The notes under the pieces are model-generated. The model worked only from the letters and a program-made list of their open reading frames with translations. It searched no databases and was not told where the DNA came from. The translations under genes and the position numbers were made by a program. Of a DNA stretch of 64,000 nucleotides, positions 1-10,600 are shown piece by piece. How positions within the stretch are numbered: position 1 is the stretch's first letter; the number at the start of each line of letters is the position of its first letter. This DNA comes from Cercopithifilaria johnstoni (taxonomy: Eukaryota; Nematoda; Chromadorea; Rhabditida; Onchocercidae), in the NCBI GenBank assembly GCA_916381525.1, contig CAKAEH010001803.1:109168-173167 (forward strand), in the 5' to 3' direction.

Positions 1-162
1 GATTTATGGCTGATTTGCAATGTGATAGATTCAATTGAACAAATATGTAACTGCTATTTGCAAGAATTATTTGATTACTTTTCATCATAATACTTAAGAT
101 TGAGTTAGGAGAAAATGGAATTATAACTTGTGAGAAGTTAATTTCTGTTTTGTAACCTTTAG
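1..162 (+). other. Upstream hgh1 intron, partial
   Basis: There is no convincing open frame. The stretch ends with TTTTGTAACCTTTAG, a plausible acceptor, so it is read as the end of an hgh1 intron that begins outside the window. Confidence 0.6.
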
Positions 163-419
163 ATATCAATTGTTGATTATATTACGATTATCTCATTTTT
201 ATGGAGAACATTTTCCAGAAAGGTTAAATGATTCAGTATCATGTGAAAGTACCGATTATCTTGGTTATGTGCTTGTAAATCTGACTTCAATTACAAACAT
301 TCGCTGTTTATTATGTGAAAAATTTGTTCGACAAATACTACCACTGGTCGATTGCGATAAAAGACCAGGAAAATGTCTAATTGCGATTGATATTTTACGG
401 AATATGTGCTTTGAAAACA
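163..419 (+). CDS. hgh1: hgh1 exon (first in window)
   Basis: The exon opens after the acceptor AACCTTTAG with one base of a split codon and ends at AACA|GTAAGT (phase 1). It encodes the HEAT/armadillo stretch around 'YLGYVLVNLTSITNIR' and 'PGKCLIAIDILRNMCFEN'. The 5' boundary is the best acceptor in view and not proved. Confidence 0.82.
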
Positions 420-3400
420 GTAAGTTTTTTTTTTTTTTTGTTGCAGAATTTTTTTTTCTTGCTAACTTTATTTTGAAATAGATTCACTGTAAAAGAAATT
501 ATGTTCCCGAATATAAGATTTATGATATAAGAGCTAAAATTTAAACTTGTGGAAACATCGCTCTTTTTTCACTCATTGGCTTAACAGACTTCTTTTTTGC
601 TACCTATTCAAGCATGTTACTACAGAAAACGAAACGGGATCTTTACACTGTTACTAAATAAAGTGTTATCTTTCGGCAAATCCAAATTTTGATGAAAATA
701 TAATGTAATGGCTACTATGGAGCAAAATTACTATTTATTGCAGAATTTTTTTTTGCTGCACACATTTTTCATTTTTATTCTTTTAAAAAATTTTATAAGA
801 TTTCCCCTCTTCTTTTTCCAATGAAGAATATACGTGAATCAAATGGCGGTGTTTGTAAAGGCTGATAAGGTTGTTGTATCTGGTTATCAGTAAAGAACAG
901 TACGTTGAAGCGTTTTGCTTGTATGGCATAGCATAGGAAACATCAAATAGGCTACCGCCAAAGAACGATCTAAGCCGATTATATCATTTGAAATATTCAT
1001 ATTTCCTTGATGGCATCTATCATCACACCTCAATAATTCTTGTTTGTTCGTTGTCAAAATAAAAATTTTTTTGCATTCTTCGCTTTCTTATTAAATGAAA
1101 AGCTTTTACCTTAACTGCAAAAACAGTGTGGAAATTGAGCTTTCCTTCCACTCAGTGCCATTTTTTCAATTTTTATAGAAGTGATCCTTCAATATTAGAA
1201 TAAAAATCTAAGTTGCCTAAAGATTTTGAATAAGAAGCAAATCAGATATAATAGCAACAAGAAGTAAATTTCTGCTTTACTGTTAACTAACAGTAGAATT
1301 TAATTTTTACATACTTTTTATTGATGGACTTACCGTTGTGGCCTTTGTCAATTTATTTCGCATCACCGTTACATGTCACTTTTTACTTAGAGAGAATTTT
1401 TAGAATTACTACAAAGTGGAATAGTTTTTGAAAATATTACCAAAACTTTATTGCGCATCGCACTTCCTAGATGATTTATACTGCACCGTTAGAATTTTTT
1501 TTGTATGTGGCAATCATAGATATGTATTTTATTCCTTGCAGTTTCATGACATTTTTGAAATTAATGACAAATGAAGGAGTAGTTGAAGTGTGACGCTTTT
1601 TCGGAATTTTTTTCGTTCTCTTTGTAGCTGATAAGATATTAATTCAGATGAAAATATTGTCACAATGTTATCCCATAAATATTGCTTAAATGAAAATGAA
1701 AGAGATATTTTTTTTCAGTTTTAAGAGAAAAAGGTAATAGTGAAGATAAAAGTGAACGAGAGGAAGTTAATGAAAGGTGAAGAAGTATGATTGGAATTGG
1801 AGACACGACTGTATTCTCTTATCATTTGTAATGGTAAATATTGGCATAGGAATAGTAAGGGAAAAAAGAATAGATCAATAAGAGAGTTTATAGAGGGATT
1901 ATGGATGACTTGGAATGCGCTAAACATAAATGCTACACTAATATTTTGGAGGTGAAAGTTGATTTTTCTTTTGTTTGCAAATAGATTATCTCGCAGAATA
2001 ATTTAATGAACCTGGATTCAATTCAATATACTTGACCTTTACTTGATGAGGTGTTTATGATGATCTTATCATGAGCTCCTTGTTTTAGCATTCATCTCAA
2101 GTTCCCATAGCGATTCAAGAGATTATTTATTGCGTGTGTTTGGAACACAGACAGATAGTAATGATTTTAGCATAAAATTTCAAATAAATATTGACATATT
2201 GATGTATATTGATGGTAGAATAAAAGAGATATCTTAATTTCTAAGTAGCATTCTTATTGTGTCGCCATTTTCAAGTATTACTAGCCTTCTTGCTGCTCCA
2301 CTGATTGGAAGGTTGGAGAATAGGAACAGAGGGATACATGCGTCATAACAAATGATAAACTAAGGAATTTAAATAGATATGTTGTTAAATTAAAATGAGA
2401 AGAAATGAATTAGATTCAAATTTAAACAACTAAAGACTGAATTTAGTCCAAATTTGATTAAATAACTTTTCGTCGTATCATTTATTTTAGTTAAATGGTT
2501 GATTTAAATAAAGAACTGAAACATAAGAAGCAGTATTTGAAACTTTGCATGTTCTAGAGGTTTGTAGAATATTTCGAGAATAGAATTGCAAAAATTGGGA
2601 AAACAAACATACCTCTGCTGTCTGTTTTTAAAATTTCCTGAATAATTGAATGCCATCGTGATACGTCGATAAAGCTTTTGGTGGGAATGGAGTACAAATT
2701 TGTATGCTGTGCAAAGAATGATAATTTTACTTGAAAATAAAAAGTAACTCTTAATTTCGAATTTGAAAATTTTTTTCATTAGTATTTTTATCCTTGATGG
2801 AGGGAACAAGATAGATAAAATTTTTTTGTTAAATACTTATCAATTAACGACTTTGAATTTGTGGAATACTGTTTAAAATACAATCGTTTGAAGAGGAAAT
2901 GGGGGAAAAGCATCTAACAAAACTGCACATTCATCCTTATCAGTCACTTTATCATTGTGTCCTTCTGTCTCAGTCCAGCAAATAGCCGTCTTTAAAATAA
3001 TCTTACTAGGCCATCTTTGCGAAAAATTAACAATGTTTCGCAATTCAACGATTGATTTTTTTATTGACACTTATTATGATTTTATAAATAAGGAGAATGA
3101 GTTATGAATAACGTGTAAGAAAAGTCTCTTTATTTTTAACAGTTTTCAAATATGCTAATTTATTGAAAATCCTTTATAATTGTGCCGAATCCCTAAAATA
3201 GACTTTGTGGTATGTTAGACTAATATGAACCATTGACTGTTACTTCATCTGTAAGTAAGACCTAGGTATTTCTTGTCGCGATTGTTTACTTTACAGTACA
3301 TTGCTTTAGATAGTATACTAAGACATCTTTTTGAGTCAACCATTCGGCATAGTAATAGTTGTTAAACAAGTAAAGAGGCTATCGAAATTTCAGTTTTGAT

Positions 3401-4632
3401 TCATTGATTACAGAATGCTTAATTACATCAGACATTTCTAGCTTCGAACAATCGAATGATTCATTAAATGAATCATTCGAGTTTTTTGGCATCAGATGAA
3501 CATTTCTAGCTAACTCGTCAAATACTATAATAAGCTAAAGCATGATACATATTCACTATGGTCTTCTGTTTTAGAGCTTGCTTGTAATCCAACTTATTCA
3601 TTTCCTATTTTCTCAAGTACTGTTTTGTTCCACTTAGAATGCGAAAGCGACTAATTGCTTCATTAGCATTAGCACGCTTAATTTGGTTACTACAATGTAA
3701 ATTGCTATTTATTTCTTAAGTGTTTTGTTGGTTCGATGAATAATTTTATTCTTCATATTTCAAATCTAATGTTTGATAAGAAGTAAAAAGAAGTCACGTA
3801 GACTTCTTTTTACTTCTTATGATCATTAGTAGAGTTTTGATATCATTGATTTGGTAAATTGATTCGAACTGATTAGAAAGTAATTCACGGAATTCCTTTT
3901 TAGGAATGCACTCCGTACAAAAAAATTGAACTGTATCACGAAAACTATGCACTAACTTATTATGATCCGTGATTGATTGCTACAAAAGTTATTGGTAAAG
4001 TCGGATGAGAGCTTATAAGCATGAAACATATATTGTTATGTAGGAGGAAAGAAAAGTTGCTTTTTACGCTTTTTTATTTCCTTTTTTGTTATTTTCATAA
4101 AGCTTGAAAAATAGATTGTTATTTTGGACCCATTTGTTTGTCTTTTTTTCCATCTTTCGGAGGATTTGACACAACTGTTGGATTGATGGTTATATTCAAT
4201 GGGGAAAGTATTACGATGGAGAAAACAAAAGAATGTTTGCTTGAAATACGTATCTCACCAAAAATTGCATTTTGATAAGAATAATTTTATTCTTCGTATT
4301 TCAAATCTAATGTTTGATAAGAAGTAAAAAGAAGTCACGTAGACTTCTTTTTACTTCTTATGATCATTAGTAGAGTTTTGATATCATTGATTTGGTAAAT
4401 TGATTCGTCAGAAACTAATGATGTTGCCTTTTTTAGTAGTGCAAACAGGTAGGCTATACTTATTGTATATTTTTGTATTTGTATATAAAATACGGATAAA
4501 ATATGATGACATTTAATGTAAGAAATGAATCGCATAAATAAGAATCTCAATTTAGCTCTTTATTTGAAAGCCAAAGAGCTAAATTGAGAGTAATGCTTTC
4601 AAGTTAGATACTATTTGTCATATTAGAGTTTA

Positions 4633-4663
<31 letters not shown>

Positions 4664-7600
4664 TATTATCACTATTATTATTACTGTAATGTCATTATTA
4701 TTGTCATACTTTTATTAGTTATGTCTGTTGGGTAAAACCCGTAAAATTGAATTTCTAAAAACGACGTGTTAATGGAGCAAAGCAGAAAGGACTTAAGCTA
4801 ATGCTCATATCATTATTAAAGCAGTATTTTTTATTGAACTAAGTAATTCAGCAAATTAATTAATACTATTGCTCTCGTTAAAATACTCTTGCATTACAAA
4901 AGAATTTTCAGGAATGTGTCTATTCCACCTATGCATATATTATTTAAATAATTCATTTAAATCATTTAAAAACTTACTGTTTATTTATTTAAACTCTACG
5001 GGTTAGAGATTTAAACCATCATCTATTATCAGAATACTTGAGTTTGTTATATGAAATTAATTACTTTTTGAGTTCAATAATATTTTTACATCATATACTT
5101 GTGTAATTATACCCACTTCTATACTTTGATAGATGCATTGCTCTCATTTCTTTATCATGAATCTTAGAATGATATTTAATGCGTGTTACGTTACAATAAA
5201 TTTGCTAAATTCTTTAAAGAATAAAAGAATATTAAATAAAATAAAAGAACATTTACAATTTTGTTTTAATGACAAGGGCAAATTGTTGTATGCTGCTTAA
5301 TGACATAGACATTGATCTGACTTTCCCCTTTATAATTCAACTGCATAAGCATGATGCTTCAAGAAATCCAATTCCATGGGTGTCATCTCTCCGTGTCACG
5401 TTTACAAGTTTTGATAATAATGATATCGTGGTATTGTTGATAGCAATAACAGCATCGATATTAACAATATTACTGATAACAGGTCACAATATAGCAAACA
5501 GCAGCTGATTGTAAGCATACTGTTCTCAGGTTATCTTGTTTATTTAAAAATTTTTTTGTAATGTGGTAATCATCGTCATACCCATTGTCGTATCAATAAA
5601 TCGTGTGTCAAATTCTAAAGTTTTCAGTACTGATTGTTTCTCATTGATAGTGATCATCATTTATAATGCTTGTGAAAGCATGAAACTGAAGTGTTAAAAA
5701 AATACGTATATGTGTATATGTGCAGCTTCTATAAAATCTACTTTTTATTATCCTTTTTTGTTGCATTTTTTCTTTTCCTTTTTAATTTTTGTTCTTTAAT
5801 TTGCTGAAGGGAAAAATGCACGAATTACGTACGTTATAAGCATCTAAGTTCAAACTGCAAAAAGCGTGATTAGATGAAAAATATTTTTAGAGCAATTACT
5901 TTTTAGTAGAATTGAATCAATAATGTGATATCAGTGTGACATTGTTTTCTTCTTATTATCAATGAGTAATGTATAAGGTATGACGATAGCGAACTGTTAA
6001 ACAACATGTAATAAGCAATTGTTATAAATCCAAAAGATTTTCCTAGCTATCACTTGTTTTAAAAATTTAGTTTCAAATTAGACTAAGTTTCATGTTTCAG
6101 GTTGTCACCCGATACTTCTGGACAAAAATGATGAATTTTTGAGCACATTGTTGAGACCGTTGGCAGATATAAGCGATAATTTGGATGGTGATGAAATTGA
6201 AAAGTTACCACTTCAACTGCAATACTATGAAGGTTACCGATGTCAGGATCCATTGATCACAAATAAAATTATCGAATCACTTTATCAGGTGAGTATCTAT
6301 AGTAAAACAATCACAACAAATTATAAATAGTTTGCAATAAGGTAGAAGATTTGTTCGTATTTTGCATTAGTACAACATTCTGTTACAATCACTACAGAAC
6401 ATTTCGTTATTGTAACGAGTTTTTTCTATATAATCCCCCAGTAGCTTGTGTCGTTTTAATCGGAAATGATTGAGCCAAAATTAAAGATAAATATTGGTAA
6501 TATTGACATTTAGAGCAAGGATAAGCTATCAATTTCAGTGATACAACATTCAACTTGAGATCAAAGGTCAGCATGCTTTTTATTAATAGTACTAAGCCAG
6601 TAAATGCTTGCCATAGTAAATTGGAACAATTGATGCTAATGATATTAACGTATAAAATAAAAATGAGATATTAAATTTTATTTATGTGTAAGTTAAAGTC
6701 AAAGATTATTTTCTTATGATTATTGAGTTTGCTACTACCGGTATAAATACAAATATTAGGTGCACCATTTTAATCTTTATTGTTCCATTGATTTATCTCT
6801 TCTGTTTACGCGCTTCCTTAATTCATCGAAGTTTATTTCGGAATACGTAGGATTCATGTGTGTCATTTTTTCAGCAGTTTTGCGCCATTTTTCTTGTCGA
6901 AAATCACTTATAATTAGCACTTAACAAACTTCTGTAATTTCGAGTGTTTAGGAGTACAAATATTGCATTCCAAAACACTCGAAATTGCAGGAGTTTCTTA
7001 TTTAAACAATTTATCAAGTTTGTGAATAAAGAAGACTGCAAAAAACAGTAATGGAGTATTAGTTAAAGAAGACAATAAAAACAATAATGGAGTATTATAG
7101 TAAAGGAGAAAAGATCGATTATATATTGTAAAAATTTTTGAATGTCGTTCCATATTTCATTGAGATTCACATTTTGTTTCTTGGTCGACTTTTCAAAATT
7201 CGTTTTTAAGCCAATTTCTCAAGGAAAATTACCGTTTGTTTTGCAACTAAAATCAAATGATAACTCAGTTTTTATCTTCTAAAACAACTGCTCTTGTGTG
7301 TTGTATGCTTTGTGTTAATTGTAACTAATTAAAGGGTAGGTTCTGATCTTCGTTTCCTTCCTTTCTTGCTGAATAATTTTTTAGTTGTAGAATTAGATGC
7401 TAAAAGTTAAGCTCTTTCTTCGTAGGAAAATTTTGTTTAATTGGAATTAGGAATTATACACCATATGAAAATTTAGTATTTTGACATTGAATAAAGCTAT
7501 CGTTAATCAAAGGAGGAAGAAAGGAAGAAGCCACTCATTCGAATTATTTTATTTGTATTGAAGATTTACCGGATTATAATCAAGAAGCATATCCACTTCG

Positions 7601-10600
7601 ACTAGTCAATGATGTTATAATGAAGATAGGAAGAGAGAAGTACTAGAACTCGAGCAGGTCGCATTTGCTCAAATTTCATTTACAACCTGACAGTTACTCC
7701 TTTAGCAAATTTTCTGTGGTAAAACAAGTTCTCCCAGTAGCTTCAAACTTACAATATGAATTGAAGGAAATATTGAAAAAGGAGTAGAGACCGATTTTTA
7801 TATAATAGATGTTTCGATGTTCTGTTTCGTCTCTTGGAAGTTGTTGTTCACAACAACTTTTGTCGGAAACGCTTTTTTTATTAAGACATTACACTTTGAT
7901 GCTTGCGCTTTTGTGTTTTCTCAAATTTGCCACATACTTTATTTGAAAAAAGGGACGAAAAAGAAGAGCAGAGATTTTGTAATGATGATATTAATTATAA
8001 TGATCATGATGACACTAAGAGTGGTAATGATAATGAATATGGTGATGGCAATGGTAGTGATTATTGTAATGATGAAGGAGTTGATAAAAATAATGTAAAA
8101 GGATGATTATAATTCGATATTGCTAGTTTCTTTAATGTCGGAAAATATGTGTCGGAGAAAATACTTTGAAAAGGGACCTGATTATATTAAAATTTTGATT
8201 ATTTATGTGAGATTAAACAAATTCAAAAAGCCTGAATTTATATACTTTTCGCTTAAAATTTACGATTATAGTTGTGTAAGGAGAATTTGGAATCATTGAA
8301 AGTTGTGGTTATAAAATTGGTTGTAACATTGACTTTTGCAGATCCCTTCATGAAGTGAGGCTATAATTATAGTAGTGATTATTAAAATGTGTTGGGTACA
8401 GAAGACATAGTTTATTATTGAGTTGAACTAAGTTGTTTATCTTTTGATTAGAAGATCATAAGATATGCCGATAAGTAGTTTACGCCAGGTTGACAACTCG
8501 TAGCTTCTGGTGTTAGACAGAAGCTCAAAATAGCGTTCAAGGAACAAGGACTAGAGTATGCGAACAAACATAAGTGGACACAGAAACAGATATTTTGGAT
8601 TATCTCAGGCAAAATGGCTTAGTTTTATGGTTATGGTAATATGTGAATGAAGCTATCTATTCGTTTGAAGTCACTAATGAATGCTTCATTTGTCATACAG
8701 TTTGTGATAAATTGTCGGTACATATAAATTTATCACTGATTGTAGACTACCTTCTCCCTTTTTTCTCTGTTCTTAAATTGTTAGCTTGCATTTGAGAATT
8801 AGTTTTTGCTGAATGAGCGAATTTCAAGTTTTTTTCTGTTTTACCTTGTCATATTGATAACATCAACTGAAGGGTCAATAAACGACTTGCAACTGTTATA
8901 TTATCTAACTTTTATTGTCGATGATACATGAATACTCATCGGCATCAATTTGTTTAATTTAAATTTCATTATTTTTCTTCTCTTTAGATAATTAGATCCT
9001 TTCTATTAAGGAATTCTTTTTTGGGAAAATTTTTGTATATATTACATATTAGAGGAAAAAGGAACATAAGTGGTTCCAGATAATTTTGCAGTATTGTTTT
9101 CAATTCACGACAGTATTTTCGTGTTTTCGATAGATTTTTATGACTTAACGGAAGAAAAAATTTCGACAAGTCGGTGTAATTCGAGCGTTTTTATACTAAA
9201 GGAAGAGAAAGACGGCAAAAAAGTTGTGAAAATAGGAGAGAGTTGCAAATAACGGGGTGAACAAGCGAAAGAGAAGACGCTAGGAAACAAGGTGATCGGA
9301 GAAAGTTGAATGCTAGAACAGGATATGGAACGAACGAGTTCAGAGGGAATAGAATTTTTTTGAGATGAATCGGATTAGAAGGTGTTGAAAATGAGTGATA
9401 TTAATGGCTGCTGTTTTAATAGACCAGTATAAAGTGATAGGTGAAATGAAAGGAGAGAAAATAACACGAGATGTAAATAAGAAAAAATTCTTGTGCCGGA
9501 TGAAAAATAGTGAAATTTGGAAGTGCAAATTTCCTGTTTATGTAAATGAAAAATTGTCCATTTCGGGTGGTTCGGCAGAAGCGGTATATAGGAGCATGTT
9601 TTGAAAGATTTTGAAAGAAAAAAAATGAATAAATTTTCTCAATTTGTCACTTCTCCAGTAAGGATAGTTGGAGGAAGAGAAAGTTAAGGGATGGAAAAAC
9701 CCTACTGAATCGAGAAGATGCAAGAGACGAAACGATTTGACACCTTTTTTACTTCTTCACATATCTCCTTAAATTCATTCTTTTGGGCATCGTTTCCTTT
9801 TGGGTAGTTTTTTTCCTTTTTTTTTGTAATTTTTCATCCGTTGAAATTATTAATGAGCAAAGGAAAAGGTGAGCTTTTTTCTCTCAAAAATTTTCCAATG
9901 AAATAACGTTGAAAGAACAACCATAATGAAATGTTAAAGATGAAACGAGCGAACGAATGTGATAGTAGATTAATGATAGAATTATTGCCAGTTTTTCTAA
10001 CACGAAATTTGGAGCTAATTAACTTTCATTTTGACAGAAAAAAACGCAACTAATTTATAATCCTTTTGCAAGGAAAAAGTATCTTTACTCAACTAAGCTA
10101 ACTAATTCTCTGTGATAAAATTAATGTATTTCAAATTTTATGCAATAATATTACTTTACCTTCTTTAACAAGATGTGGTAATGGTATATCCGTCCACCAT
10201 CCGTTGATCATTCATTGCTTGAGTTTATTGATATGTTAGTTACGCGTCGTATTCATGTTATCTGAAAGTTTTTCATTGATTTGTTTTATGCAAGAAGCTG
10301 GGAAAAATGTATATCAGAGAATTTTTTGCGTATAGGTAAATATGTGATTTATCGTGGATATTTGGTATTATGATGTACTAAGCCAAATTTATGGGTCACT
10401 CATAATGATGTAAGCGCGTGTGAAATTCCGATCAGCAGTGCTAGAGATAGAATAATTCCGTATAACATTTGAAGGTTGGATGGTTATCGGTGATCTCATT
10501 TTGCTCTGCAAGTGCTTTAGAAAATCAAGAAAAACTTGTACCTCAATGTTTGCATGAAAATGAGGAAGGGATTGTTTTGTAACTGATGAAGTACCACTGC

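Larger units (their letters stand above)
420..6100 (+). other. hgh1 intron, 5.7 kb
   Basis: GTAAGT...TTTCAG intron. No coding sequence was recognised on either strand. It holds a 29-bp palindrome, a 129-bp direct repeat in two copies each with a long hairpin, a separate 17-bp-arm hairpin and an ATT-type simple repeat, all listed separately. The rest is AT-rich unique-looking DNA. Confidence 0.75.

Noticed and set aside
5269..5508. 79-residue frame with hydrophobic end in hgh1 intron 1
   Set aside because: No similarity recognised and the sequence behaves like surrounding AT-rich intron.
7817..8106. Overlapping frames over the GAT/AAT-rich block
   Set aside because: Two frames stay open because the repeat lacks stop triplets, so this is low-complexity translation.
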